Below, piece by piece: positions 1 to 8,476 of a DNA stretch of 64,000 bases; position 1 is the first letter of the stretch; the number at the start of each line of letters is the position of its first letter. Both the position numbers and the translations under genes were made by a program. Origin of the DNA: Variovorax sp. Root318D1 (GTDB lineage Bacteria > Pseudomonadota > Gammaproteobacteria > Burkholderiales > Burkholderiaceae_C); the NCBI RefSeq assembly GCF_001424835.1, contig NZ_LMCQ01000023.1, positions 249,688-313,687 on the forward strand, read 5' to 3'. The notes beneath the pieces were generated by a model. It ran no database searches, was not told the origin of the DNA, and saw nothing but the letters and a program-made list of their open reading frames with translations.

Positions 1-847
<847 letters not shown>

Positions 848-882
848 AGCGAATTGAGGGCTTGAGCGCGCCCCAAAAGGAA

Positions 883-913
883 ATGCCCCGCTACCTTTTG
901 AGTAGCGGGGCAT
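883..913 (-). terminator. Hairpin, duplicate of the tRNA-Asn terminator
   Basis: Perfect 12-bp stem, ATGCCCCGCTAC (883-894) with GTAGCGGGGCAT (902-913), and a 7-nt loop. On the minus strand it is followed by a T-rich run. It differs from the hairpin at 2892-2922 by one base pair: c889-g907 here, t2898-a2916 there. As it lies after the acs stop it may also end acs transcripts, but no T-tract follows on the plus strand. Confidence 0.7.
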
Positions 914-932
914 CCAGAGGCCTTGCTCGTTT

Positions 933-977
933 TGGCTTCTCGACCTGGGCTCGAACCAGGGACCTACGGATTAACAG
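933..977 (-). pseudogene. tRNA-Asn 3' fragment
   Basis: The 45 bases match the 3' part of the intact tRNA-Asn at 2945-3020, from the CCA end through the T-arm and variable loop into the anticodon loop. One base in the acceptor arm differs (t938). Past 977 the sequence diverges, so the D-arm and 5' acceptor strand are missing and the fragment cannot fold as a tRNA. Confidence 0.85.
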
Positions 978-980
978 GTC

Positions 981-1290
981 TTACGTGGAACTCGGTGTCT
1001 CGCGCACACGGTCCTGCGCCTGCTTGAGCATCGCCGAGATCCCATCGTAGGCGTATTTCGTGCCCTTCAGCGTGTGCACGATGGGCCGGTGCAGCCCGGG
1101 CACTTCACCTATCGGTCTTGGTCACGATCTCTGCGAGCTGGCCTTCCAGGGCAATGTCGATCGGACGCCCGCCGGTCCTGCAAACCGTTCCTGCCTCTGG
1201 GAGGCGATTTGTCATGGGAAGTTGTAGACGTGGCCGGACGATTGTCTCCGTGGAGAAAGTGCGCACCGCCCGTGCGTACATGCGGCGCAA
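981..1290 (-). pseudogene. Possible remnant of an unknown gene inside the island
   Basis: On the minus strand one frame ends at TAA 983-981 and reads GLHRPIVHTLKGTKYAYDG (encoded near 1097-1041), followed by an alpha-helical, charged tail. A second frame, ending near 1105, gives GGRPIDIALEGQLAEIVTK. Both have protein-like composition, and they would join if one base were gained or lost near 1110. I do not recognise the family, and there is no integrase active-site motif. Its 3' end lies four bases from the tRNA fragment. It could also be chance open frame. Confidence 0.25.
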
Positions 1291-1556
1291 TTTCTACAGT
1301 GACTACACGGCGAAACGCACTGTCCTGACACGGGCAACAAGCGGCGCAATTGTCCACCTCACTGGGGAACGTGGATGGAACAACCTGCCGGTGGAAATTT
1401 CTTGGCGAGCCAGGCACGAAGCGGCGGGCTACAGCGTTGCTGGCTGGCGTCTGACAGGCCGACAAGCGCAGTGGCATACCTTCGAGTTCTCCAACGAAGG
1501 AGCGACGCGAGCAAGCGCCCAATCTCGACAACAAACGCATCGAAGAGGTAACGGCC

Positions 1557-1847
1557 ATGCCCTTGTTCTATCTGTTGAGCCTGCAGCACGTCACCTTGCC
1601 AAAGGTCGTGACGCGATCCGAAGACGTCCAGCATGTGAGCGTGCTGAAAGCGACAGGTCTCATTGAGGCGGAGATCGCACCAGCATCAGATGCGGCCGGC
1701 AAGTACAACGCCGCACGAACAGCCACCGTGATGCGCATCACCGAGGACGGTTTCGCGGAAATCAACAAGATGCTCAACGAACCTCGGCGAATGAGTAGGA
1801 CGGTGCAACTAGTCAGGAATCGAATGCGGAGCTCTGCGTTGAGTTGA
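1557..1847 (+). CDS. Small hypothetical protein (96 aa)
   Basis: No family recognised. The start at 1557 has a good ribosome-binding site, GAGG about eight bases upstream. The frame is also open upstream (reading PNLDNKRIEEVTA before the ATG), so an earlier start is possible. The protein is mostly charged or polar. Its central part (VLKATGLIEAEIAPAS, then ATVMRITEDGFAEI) resembles the helix plus beta-wing layout of small winged-helix proteins, but that is a guess from pattern only. It lies inside the tRNA-flanked segment, about 145 bases before the methyltransferase-like gene and on the same strand, so it may be island cargo. Confidence 0.45.
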   Translation: MPLFYLLSLQHVTLPKVVTRSEDVQHVSVLKATGLIEAEIAPASDAAGKYNAARTATVMRITEDGFAEINKMLNEPRRMSRTVQLVRNRMRSSALS

Positions 1848-1992
1848 AGGCCGGGCGAATCGAGGGCGAAAAACGCATGCTTTCCACCCGGAAAGGATCG
1901 CTAGGATTTGGCCGTTCGGCGTACTCGGCGCGACGACGTGCCGGTAGGGCGCCGCGGAGTGGTGTTGTCTTAGCCAGAGAGGAGACCAGTTC

Positions 1993-2775
1993 ATGCTTCC
2001 CGACCTGCTTCCCGACCTGCTGCCCTTGCGTTATCGCATCCAAGCCTATCGGCGCAAGTTCCTGGTCAACGAAACCGAGAACCTCTTCATGGGCTCGTTC
2101 GAAAACTTTGCCGCCGCGGAGGCTGGCGCGCCTGATTCGAAGGCCGTGGGGTATAGCAACGCCAAGGCGGCTGGTGAGCTCTACAGCCATCAAATTTACT
2201 TCTACGACTATCCGGGCCTTTTTTGGCTGGGAAGACCGTTCAATGACGGGATGCGGCACGTGTTCGACCTGGGTGGCAACGTGGGAATCAAGTACTACGC
2301 ATTTCGCCGTGTTCTGCCGTATCCCGACGACCTGCGCTGGACCGTCTGCGACGTCCCCGGTGTGGCGCAAACAGGGAAGGAACTGGCCGCTCAGCGCGAC
2401 GCGAGCGCCCAGTTGGACTTCACCACCAATTACAGCGAAGCAAGCGGCTGCGACGTGCTGTATGCCTCGGGCAGCCTGCAGTATTTGCCGCAGCGCATCG
2501 GTGAAATCCTGGCCGTTCTCCCGGTAAAGCCGAAACGCATTGTGTTGAACACGACGGCGGTGCACCCCGAACGCACGCTCTACACGATCAACAGCATCGG
2601 CATTGCGTTCTGCCCCTATCGCATCCAGCACGTCGAAGAACTGTGGGCCGAACTCAGAAGCGCTGGCTACAAGCGCCGCGATGCTTGGCGCAATGAGGTC
2701 CTGACAATCGAAGTGCCATTTGTCGAGGGCGGGGACAAGCCGTACTATGCCGGTTGCTGCTTCGATTTGGCTTGA
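1993..2775 (+). CDS. Putative SAM-dependent methyltransferase, TIGR04325-like
   Basis: 260 residues. A Rossmann-type methyltransferase core is visible: HVFDLGGNVGIKYYAF (about residues 89-104) looks like motif I, the SAM-binding glycine loop, and DVLYASGSLQYLP matches the later motif before strand 5. The overall pattern fits the TIGR04325 family, usually found in O-antigen or other surface-glycan clusters. Here it stands alone, with no glycan genes nearby, inside the tRNA-Asn island remnant. The start follows GAGGAG with good spacing. The first codons contain a 12-base tandem repeat giving LPDLLPDL. Its substrate cannot be inferred. Family assignment is fairly secure, function is not. Confidence 0.7.
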   Translation: MLPDLLPDLLPLRYRIQAYRRKFLVNETENLFMGSFENFAAAEAGAPDSKAVGYSNAKAAGELYSHQIYFYDYPGLFWLGRPFNDGMRHVFDLGGNVGIKYYAFRRVLPYPDDLRWTVCDVPGVAQTGKELAAQRDASAQLDFTTNYSEASGCDVLYASGSLQYLPQRIGEILAVLPVKPKRIVLNTTAVHPERTLYTINSIGIAFCPYRIQHVEELWAELRSAGYKRRDAWRNEVLTIEVPFVEGGDKPYYAGCCFDLA

Positions 2776-2879
2776 TGTAGGTACCAGCTGAGTGTTGGGG
2801 CCGGCGCGCTCATGAAGCCTCGCGGCCGGAACCACAGCTGAGATTTCCAAGCAACAAAGCCCGCAGGCTTTGGGCACGG

Positions 2880-2989
2880 CCCCAAAAGGAAATGCCCTGC
2901 TACCTTTTGAGTAGCAGGGCATCCAGAGGCCTTGCGGCTTATTTTGGCTCCTCGACCTGGGCTCGAACCAGGGACCTACGGATTAACAG
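2880..2989. repeat. Candidate attachment-site copy (proximal), within the intact tRNA-Asn locus
   Basis: Partner of 871-977. It covers the tRNA-Asn terminator hairpin and the tRNA's 3' half up to the anticodon loop. In an integrated element this copy would have been brought in by the element and would have rebuilt the tRNA gene, leaving the original 3' end at the far side, next to acs. Confidence 0.65.
2892..2922 (-). terminator. Rho-independent terminator of tRNA-Asn
   Basis: Perfect 12-bp stem, ATGCCCTGCTAC (2892-2903) with GTAGCAGGGCAT (2911-2922), 7-nt loop, followed on the minus strand by TTTCCTTTT. It lies about 23 bases beyond the tRNA 3' end. Confidence 0.8.
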
Positions 2990-3020
2990 TCCGGCGCTCT
3001 ACCGACTGAGCTATCGAGGA
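2945..3020 (-). tRNA. tRNA-Asn (GTT)
   Basis: Read on the minus strand, the gene begins TCCTCGATAGCTCAGTCGG and ends with an encoded CCA. The acceptor strands TCCTCGA/TCGAGGA pair, the anticodon loop reads CTGTTAA with anticodon GTT, and the T-arm contains GGTTCGAGCCC. It is 76 bases with CCA. It is the only complete tRNA I found in the window. Its 3' half is duplicated at 933-977, which suggests it has served as an integration site. Confidence 0.97.
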
Positions 3021-3031
3021 ACAAGCCTCAG

Positions 3032-3060
3032 ATTATAGCGTGATTTTTTGGGCCTTTCGA
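3032..3060 (-). promoter_or_regulatory. Promoter of tRNA-Asn
   Basis: On the minus strand a perfect TATAAT (3037-3032) lies about 11 bases before the tRNA 5' end. A weak -35 match, TCGAAA (3060-3055), lies 17 bases further up. Confidence 0.6.
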
Positions 3061-3111
3061 GTGCACCCATGTGACCGCAATAAATTTCTGAAAATTTTTT
3101 GGAGCTCGCAT

Positions 3112-5271
3112 TCAGAGCGACACGCTCAGCCCGAGGCGCAGCGTGCGGGGCGCGCCCGGAAAGAGATACACGTGGCCGAACTGGTAGGGCGATTCCTTCC
3201 AGTAGCGGCGGTCGAACAGGTTGTCGACGGCCAGGCTCCAGCTGGTCTGAACACCGCGCATCTTGGTGTCGTAACGCAGCACCGCATCGACGCGCGTCCA
3301 TGAGGGCAGGGTGATGGAGCCATCGGGCAGCACGTTGCGCCGGCCTTCGTGCGAAAGCTGCCCCAGCAGTTCGAGGCCCGGTACCGAGGCCACGCGATAG
3401 CCGGCCTGCGCGCGCAGCACCTGCTTGGGTACGTTGGTGGGCGACTGGCCGTTGGTCGCGGGTTCGGCAATGCTGCCGTGACGCTTGGCATCGATGAGCG
3501 TGACGCTGCCGCCGAGGCGCCATGGTCCCGCGTTCCATTGCGCACCCGCTTCGAGGCCGCGGTGCACTGCGCTGCCGTCGTAGCCCGCGTCGCACGGCGT
3601 GGTGCCGAGCCGGTTGCAGGCATCGAGGTTCGTCATAGGGCGCTTGATGTCGAAATACGCCAGCTGCCAACCGAAGGTTTCGCTTCCGCCTTTGAGCCCG
3701 ATTTCCCATTGGCGCGAGGTCAGTGCGGGCAGTGCCTCGCCGGCATTGGTGTATTGCGAACTCTTGTTCGGCACCACCTGCGATTCGACGCCCTTGCCCC
3801 AGCTTGCATAGGCCAGGAGCCCGGGTTGGATGGCATAGCTCGCCGCAACCCATGGCGTGGTGATGCCGTCCTTGTAGCCCGTGGGCCGCGTGCCGTCGGT
3901 GCGGATGCTGTCGCGGTCCAGCCGCGTGTGGCGCACGCCAAGCCAGGTGGTGAGGCGGCTGTTCCAGCGGATCGCGTCCTGCACCGTGAGCTCGGTCGAG
4001 CGCTCGTCGCGATTGGTGTTGGCGTCCGTCAGCGTGGGATCCGGCGGAACCACGGCCGTGGCCCACACGTTGCCGGTGCCGACGTAGTTGTACGCCTGGT
4101 CCTGGAAGCGGTTGCGCACGCGGCTCGCAAGCAGGCCGAAGCCCAACTCGTGCTTCACGCTGCCAGTCATGACGTTGCCCTTGAGGTTCAGGCTGCCGGC
4201 GGTTTGCGTGCGCCGCTCGTTCTCGCTGCGAAAGTCGTAGAAGTCGAAGGTGCCGTCCGAGCAGTAGCGGTCGTAGTTGCCTTCAGCGCCGCAGCCGAAC
4301 GCGTAGGCCAGTCGGTCATCGGTCTTGAGCCGTTGCTGGCCGATCTGCGCGCTCCAGCGCCAGTCGGCATTGAGCGCCTGGCTGAAGCGCAGGCTGCCGG
4401 TCAGCGCGTTGAACTCCGAGGGCTGCGACCACGGCTGGTTGTTGAGGTTGATCTTGGGGTCGACCGGCGCGGGCAGCGTGTTGCCCAGCAGGCTGAAGCC
4501 GTTCTGGCTCGGCTGCGTCTTGTGGCTGCGTTCGATCTCGAACTCGAGCACCGAATCGCGCGTGATGCGCCAATCGGCCGCCAGCGAAAACAGGTTGCGG
4601 TTGCCGTCCAGGTTGTGCGTGAGCGGCTTGAGGTTTTCGTTCGCCACGTTGAGCCGATAGCCGAACTCGCGGTTCGCACCGAAGCGCCCGCCGAGATCGA
4701 GCGCGCCGAACACGCTGCCGCGGCTGGTGGTTTCAAGGCGCAGCGTGCGCAGGTCTTGCTCGGTGGGACGCTTGACGATGTAGTTGACCAGTCCGCCCGG
4801 CGCACTGGTGCCGGCCTGGATGCCGCTGGTGCCGCGCAATATCTCGATGCGTTCCTTGTTGTCGAGTGGGATCGAAGTCTCGGCGCTGATCGGCAAGCCT
4901 TCGCGCCGGTAGTTGAAGCGGTTGTCCAGCACGAAGCCGCGCACCGTCAGGTAGTCCCAATACCCAGCTGAGTTGTAGGCATCGGTCACGGAGGAGTCGA
5001 ACTGCGTGAGGTCCGCGAGGCGACGTGCGCCGCTCTCGCGAAGCTGCGTGCCGCCGATCACCGTGGCCGACAGGGGCAGTTCGCGCAGCGGTACGTCGCC
5101 GAAGCCACTCACCTCGGCTTGTGGCGCCGCATTGCTTTCGTTCACCGTAATGGCGGGCAGTTCTGTCTGTTGCTGGGCCTGCGCCCAGGTGGCGGCCAGA
5201 AGGAGGGCGGCAGCCACTGCATGCGAGATGGGTGACAGCGGACGTGAGGGAGCGTGGATTTGTTTTGTCAT
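3112..5271 (-). CDS. TonB-dependent outer-membrane receptor of the siderophore-receptor type
   Basis: 719 residues, normal for the family. A signal peptide covers about residues 1-33 (ending WAQAQ) and is followed by a possible TonB box (ITVNE). The plug domain runs to about 170, with GTSGIQAGTSAPGG typical of its end. The rest is a 22-strand-type beta barrel ending in SLAVDNLFDRRYW and a final strand. By homology it would import ferric siderophores, but its position suggests another ligand: it starts 10 bases after thiE on the same strand, so it looks like the last gene of the thiO-thiS-thiG-thiE transcript. Import of thiamine or a thiamine precursor is therefore a reasonable alternative. 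No Fur box was recognised between thiE and this gene. Confidence 0.9.
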   Translation of the reverse strand: MTKQIHAPSRPLSPISHAVAAALLLAATWAQAQQQTELPAITVNESNAAPQAEVSGFGDVPLRELPLSATVIGGTQLRESGARRLADLTQFDSSVTDAYNSAGYWDYLTVRGFVLDNRFNYRREGLPISAETSIPLDNKERIEILRGTSGIQAGTSAPGGLVNYIVKRPTEQDLRTLRLETTSRGSVFGALDLGGRFGANREFGYRLNVANENLKPLTHNLDGNRNLFSLAADWRITRDSVLEFEIERSHKTQPSQNGFSLLGNTLPAPVDPKINLNNQPWSQPSEFNALTGSLRFSQALNADWRWSAQIGQQRLKTDDRLAYAFGCGAEGNYDRYCSDGTFDFYDFRSENERRTQTAGSLNLKGNVMTGSVKHELGFGLLASRVRNRFQDQAYNYVGTGNVWATAVVPPDPTLTDANTNRDERSTELTVQDAIRWNSRLTTWLGVRHTRLDRDSIRTDGTRPTGYKDGITTPWVAASYAIQPGLLAYASWGKGVESQVVPNKSSQYTNAGEALPALTSRQWEIGLKGGSETFGWQLAYFDIKRPMTNLDACNRLGTTPCDAGYDGSAVHRGLEAGAQWNAGPWRLGGSVTLIDAKRHGSIAEPATNGQSPTNVPKQVLRAQAGYRVASVPGLELLGQLSHEGRRNVLPDGSITLPSWTRVDAVLRYDTKMRGVQTSWSLAVDNLFDRRYWKESPYQFGHVYLFPGAPRTLRLGLSVSL

Positions 5272-5281
5272 CTTGTTCTGT

Positions 5282-6214
5282 TCAGGCGGAGGCTGCGCCC
5301 ATGGCAGCCATCCATTGCGCGGCCGTGGCCTCAGGATCTTCTGCTGTCACCAGCGCGCGCACTACGGCCACCGAGCCGACGCCCGTGGCAAGCACCTCGG
5401 GCAGCCGCACCGCGTCGATGCCGCCAATGCCCACTTGCGGATAGCCGCGCAACAGGCGCGCATAGGCCGCGAGCCGCGCCACGCCCTGCGGGGCAGTCGC
5501 CATCTTCTTGAGGGTGGTCGGATACACCGCACCCATGGCGATGTAGCTCGGGCTCACCGCATCGGCGCGAACCATCTCGGCATAACCGTGGGTGCTGACG
5601 CCGAGCCGGAGGCCCGCATCGCGTATCCGCCGCACCTGTTCGGGCGCGAGCGCATCGAGGTCTTCCTGGCCCAGGTGAACGCCGTAGGCACCGGCGGCGA
5701 TCGCTGTCTGCCAATGGTCGTTGATGAACAGCAGCGCACCCGTGCCACGCACCGCGTCGACAGCCGCTCGCACTTCGCGTTCGATGGCCGCCGCGTCGTC
5801 CGACTTGAAGCGCAGCTGCACCGTGGGAACACCGGCGCGCGCCATGCGGTCGACCCATTGCGCATCGGGCAATACGGCGTACAGGCCGAGGCGTTCGGGG
5901 CAGGGCGCGAAGGCATCGTCGCGCGCCGAAGGCGGAAAGGCGCGGAGGCCGAAATCGGCCGGTGTCTCAGGCCATTGGTTCGCCTCGAACGCGCCCTCGC
6001 GCACGGTCTGTGCCCGCCACGCGAGCGCGAGGCATTCGGCATCGATCTCGATGAAGCCGAGTGCCGAGCAGGCCTGCTTCGCGCCGCGGTACACCGGATC
6101 GTCCGAGGAAAAATTGCTCGCCGAAATGGCTGCGGCCGTGATGGCGCCGAAGCGCAACCCGTGGGCTGCGACGATGGCATGGGCAACAGCCCGAGGGTCG
6201 TTCGATGTGATCAT
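5282..6214 (-). CDS. thiE: Thiamine-phosphate synthase with an extra N-terminal region
   Basis: ThiE joins HMP-pyrophosphate and the thiazole phosphate to give thiamine phosphate. Residues from about 109 on match the TIM barrel of ThiE (LGLYAVLPDA, LFINDHWQTA, GVHLGQEDL, STHGYAEM, YIAMGAVYPT, GIGGI). The protein has 310 residues against about 210 for E. coli ThiE. The first 108 are not part of the barrel and include HGLRFGAITAAAISASNF and a DPVYRGAKQACS stretch. Their role is unknown to me. The start overlaps the thiG stop (ATGA), which indicates translational coupling and supports this start and hence the extension. Confidence 0.92.
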   Translation of the reverse strand: MITSNDPRAVAHAIVAAHGLRFGAITAAAISASNFSSDDPVYRGAKQACSALGFIEIDAECLALAWRAQTVREGAFEANQWPETPADFGLRAFPPSARDDAFAPCPERLGLYAVLPDAQWVDRMARAGVPTVQLRFKSDDAAAIEREVRAAVDAVRGTGALLFINDHWQTAIAAGAYGVHLGQEDLDALAPEQVRRIRDAGLRLGVSTHGYAEMVRADAVSPSYIAMGAVYPTTLKKMATAPQGVARLAAYARLLRGYPQVGIGGIDAVRLPEVLATGVGSVAVVRALVTAEDPEATAAQWMAAMGAASA

Positions 6215-7032
6215 GCTGCGTGATGCCAGAAGGGCGTGCCGAGCACCGGCGTGCTTGGCTGGGCGGAGTCTTGCGCAGCCATGGCGCCGGCGCGATGGGC
6301 GGCGCGGCCGGCTTGCACGGCATCAGCGAAGGCACCAGCCATCGCCACCGGGTCTTGCGCGAGTGCCACCGCAGTGTTGAGCAGCACGCCGTCGTAGCCC
6401 CACTCCATGACTTGGCAGGCATGCGAGGGCAGGCCGAGACCCGCATCGACCAGCATCGGCACGCTCAGCCGTTCGCGCAGCAACTGCAGCGCGTAGGGAT
6501 TGACCGGCCCGCGGCCGGTGCCGATGGGCGCGGCCCAGGGCATGACGGCCTGGCAGCCCACATCGACCAGCCGCTGGCACAGCACCAAATCTTCGGTGCA
6601 GTAGGGCAGCACCTGGAAACCGTCGCGAATCAGCTGCGATGCGGCATCGACGAGGTTCAGCGTGTCGGGCTGCAGCGTGTAGTCGTCGCCGATCAGTTCG
6701 AGCTTGATCCACGGCGTGCCGAAGAGCTCGCGCGCCATCTGCGCCGTGGCGATCACTTCCTGCACGCTGTGGCAGCCGGCGGTGTTGGGCAGCACGGGCA
6801 CGGCGAGCCGGCGCAGCAGTTCCCAGAAACCGTTGCCGCTATCGCTTGCGCCCGGGCTCGCGGACTGGCGCCGCAGCGAAGCGGTGAGCATGGCGGGCTT
6901 TGCACGCTTCACCGCGGCCTCGAGCAGGTCCGGCGACGGATACCGCGCGGTGCCAAGCAGCAGGCGGCTGTGGAAGGTCTGGCCGTAGAGAACCAGCGGA
7001 TCGTTGTCCGGAACGGAAGATGTGGTTGTCAT
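6211..7032 (-). CDS. thiG: Thiazole synthase
   Basis: ThiG builds the thiamine thiazole from deoxyxylulose phosphate, dehydroglycine (from ThiO) and the sulfur on ThiS thiocarboxylate. The 273-residue protein shows the expected LLGTARYPSPDLLEAAV near the N-terminus, PNTAGCHSVQEVI, and WIKLELIGDDYTLQPD, whose lysine is the expected Schiff-base residue. Glycine-rich phosphate loops APIGTGRGPVNP and DAGLGLPSHA follow. It lies between thiS and thiE, with an ATGA overlap with thiE. Confidence 0.96.
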   Translation of the reverse strand: MTTTSSVPDNDPLVLYGQTFHSRLLLGTARYPSPDLLEAAVKRAKPAMLTASLRRQSASPGASDSGNGFWELLRRLAVPVLPNTAGCHSVQEVIATAQMARELFGTPWIKLELIGDDYTLQPDTLNLVDAASQLIRDGFQVLPYCTEDLVLCQRLVDVGCQAVMPWAAPIGTGRGPVNPYALQLLRERLSVPMLVDAGLGLPSHACQVMEWGYDGVLLNTAVALAQDPVAMAGAFADAVQAGRAAHRAGAMAAQDSAQPSTPVLGTPFWHHAA

Positions 7033-7066
7033 GGTGCGGTTGTCTCCATCTCTGTGGGTCGTTGGT

Positions 7067-7264
7067 TCAGCCGCCGGTCACGGGGCGGATCACTTCGATG
7101 CGGTCTTCGGGTTGCAGTGCGCGCCCCGCATGGGCCGAGCGCGGCACGAACTCCCGGTTCACGGCCACCGCGAACGGCGGCACGGCACCCACTGCGGCGA
7201 GCGCGTCGACCACCGTGGCACCGTCTGGCAGCGTGAAAGGTTTGTCGTTGATCAGGACGTTCAT
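7067..7264 (-). CDS. thiS: Thiamine sulfur-carrier protein
   Basis: 65 residues with the ubiquitin-like fold pattern and the terminal GG that is adenylated and then converted to thiocarboxylate as sulfur donor for ThiG. The sequence begins MNVLINDKPFTLPDGATV. A second in-frame ATG at 7270 overlaps the thiO stop as ATGA and would add two residues; either start is possible. The gene that activates ThiS (thiF or moeB type) is not in the window. Confidence 0.95.
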   Translation of the reverse strand: MNVLINDKPFTLPDGATVVDALAAVGAVPPFAVAVNREFVPRSAHAGRALQPEDRIEVIRPVTGG

Positions 7265-7266
7265 CG

Positions 7267-8358
7267 TCATGCTTCGGATGTCTTGAGGCCAAGGTTCTGC
7301 GCGAGCGTGGAGTGGCCCTGCACGAGCAGCTCCATGGCGGCATCGAGCACGGCGGGCGCAATCATGAAACCGTGGCGGTACAGGCCGTTGATCTGCAGCA
7401 CGCGCGGGTGCGGCTGGCGAATGGCGGGCAGGTTGTCGGGCAGCGTGGGTCGGCACTGCGTCGCGATCTCGAGGATGCGAGCCTCTGCGAAGCCGCTGTG
7501 AACCGCGTAGGCCGCGCTCAGCAGTTCGAGCGTGGAGCGCACGCTGGCGGGCGACATGTCGTCCGACTCGATCTCGGTCGCACCGATCACGAACACGCCG
7601 CCAGGCTTGGGTGCGATGTAGAGCGGATAGCGCGGATGCACCAGCCGCGTGGGCCGCTGCAACGCCACCTCGGGCGCATGCACGCGAATGACCTCGCCGC
7701 GCACGCCGCGCAGTGCATTCCACTGCGGGCGGGCGCCAAGGCCGCGGCAGTCGATCACCCAGTCGGGCTGGCCCGGCGTACCCGGAGAAAAATCGCCCGG
7801 TTCGCGTGGCGACTGCCAATGCAGCGTGACCTCGGGGCTGGCTTGCAGCGTGGCGAGCAGGGAAGCCAAGAGCGCGCGGTTGTCGAGCTGGCCTTCGCCC
7901 GGAAGGAACAAGCCTTGTGCGAAGCGCTGGCCGAGCGACGGCTCCAGCGCGGCAACGCCGGCACCATCGAGCGTTTGCATCGCGGCGAGTTCGGGCACCT
8001 CCGCACCGGTGCGTGCCAGAACGCGCGCGAGCCGCGCGGCTTCGGCGGCGTCCTGCCGGTGCCACAGCACCAGCGTTCCTTCGCGTTGGAAGAATACGGG
8101 CTGTGCCAAGGGCGCAAGCAGTTCGGGCCAACGCGACAGTCCGTACTGCCCCATGCGGACGACAGGCACCGGAGCCACAGCCGATTCGGCCAGCGGCGCG
8201 AGCATGGCAGCCGCCACGCGCGCGGCGGCGCCTTCGGCCTCAGGGCTGCCGGCTTCGAACAGTTCGACCTTGCAACCGGCCTGCGCGAGCGTGACCGCAA
8301 GCAGCCGGCCCATGAGGCCCGCGCCAAGGATTGCGGCCGATTGAAATGCCAGGCTCAT
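7267..8358 (-). CDS. thiO: Glycine oxidase, FAD-dependent
   Basis: ThiO oxidises glycine to the imine that ThiG uses. 363 residues. The dinucleotide-binding motif AAILGAGLMGRLLAV lies at the N-terminus, and DWVIDCRGLGARP plus the C-terminal GLYRHGFMIAP loop are typical of the DAO family. I start at the ATG at 8358 (MSLAFQSAAILGAG), because the longer frame runs into the repeat at 8368-8476, which is not coding. It is first in the thiO-thiS-thiG-thiE run and divergent from thiD. No TPP riboswitch lies in its 140-bp upstream region. Confidence 0.94.
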   Translation of the reverse strand: MSLAFQSAAILGAGLMGRLLAVTLAQAGCKVELFEAGSPEAEGAAARVAAAMLAPLAESAVAPVPVVRMGQYGLSRWPELLAPLAQPVFFQREGTLVLWHRQDAAEAARLARVLARTGAEVPELAAMQTLDGAGVAALEPSLGQRFAQGLFLPGEGQLDNRALLASLLATLQASPEVTLHWQSPREPGDFSPGTPGQPDWVIDCRGLGARPQWNALRGVRGEVIRVHAPEVALQRPTRLVHPRYPLYIAPKPGGVFVIGATEIESDDMSPASVRSTLELLSAAYAVHSGFAEARILEIATQCRPTLPDNLPAIRQPHPRVLQINGLYRHGFMIAPAVLDAAMELLVQGHSTLAQNLGLKTSEA

Positions 8359-8367
8359 GGCTTTGCT

Positions 8368-8476
8368 CCTTCCCCCTCTGGGGGAAGGCCGGGATGGGGG
8401 CAGCCACAGCGCCCCATGGATACGCCGCTTGCCCCCACCCCAACCCTCCCCCGGGAGGGGAGGGAGCAAGGCAGGG
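8368..8476. repeat. GC-rich palindromic intergenic repeat (REP-like), copy 1
   Basis: It consists of a near-perfect palindrome, CCTTCCCC..GGGGAAGG (8368-8388), a spacer, an inverted CCCCCACCCCAACCC segment and a second palindrome, CTCCCCCGGGAGGGGAG (about 8448-8464). It fills most of the gap between the divergent thiO and thiD genes, so their promoters must lie in or next to it. Similar modules are at 19398-19480 and 56136-56184. Confidence 0.75.

Larger units (their letters stand above)
871..977. repeat. Candidate attachment-site copy (distal), partial duplicate of 2880-2989
   Basis: This segment matches 2880-2989 almost base for base. It contains the terminator hairpin and the 3' half of tRNA-Asn, both in minus orientation. 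The match stops at position 977, inside what would be the anticodon loop. The copies differ by a few substitutions and a three-base indel between hairpin and tRNA. A partial tRNA duplicate ending in the anticodon loop is the classic trace of tyrosine-recombinase integration into a tRNA gene. The segment between the copies (978-2879) would be what is left of the element. Confidence 0.65.
848..1556. other. Stretch without a convincing intact gene
   Basis: From the acs stop to the small gene at 1557 I see a hairpin (883-913), a tRNA-Asn 3' fragment (933-977) and a possible gene remnant on the minus strand (981-1290). Between about 1290 and 1556 all frames give only short peptides of mixed composition without a recognisable domain. 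A plus-strand frame is open from 1118 to 1666, but it overlaps the ribosome-binding site and start of the 1557 gene in another frame and looks non-coding. Base composition is less GC-rich than in the neighbouring genes, as expected for acquired or decaying DNA. Confidence 0.5.

Noticed and set aside
1813..2922. 369-codon minus-strand frame opposite the methyltransferase gene
   Set aside because: It spans the terminator and two regions on the opposite strand of better-supported genes, has no domain pattern and lacks a ribosome-binding site.
883..2922. The two matching hairpins as a CRISPR-like repeat pair
   Set aside because: Only two copies, 2 kb apart, each attached to tRNA-Asn sequence; they are duplicated terminators.
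3349..4971. 540-codon plus-strand frame opposite the TonB receptor
   Set aside because: Composition (Ala, Arg, Val, Gly rich) and position fit a high-GC antisense shadow; the minus-strand receptor has clear domains.
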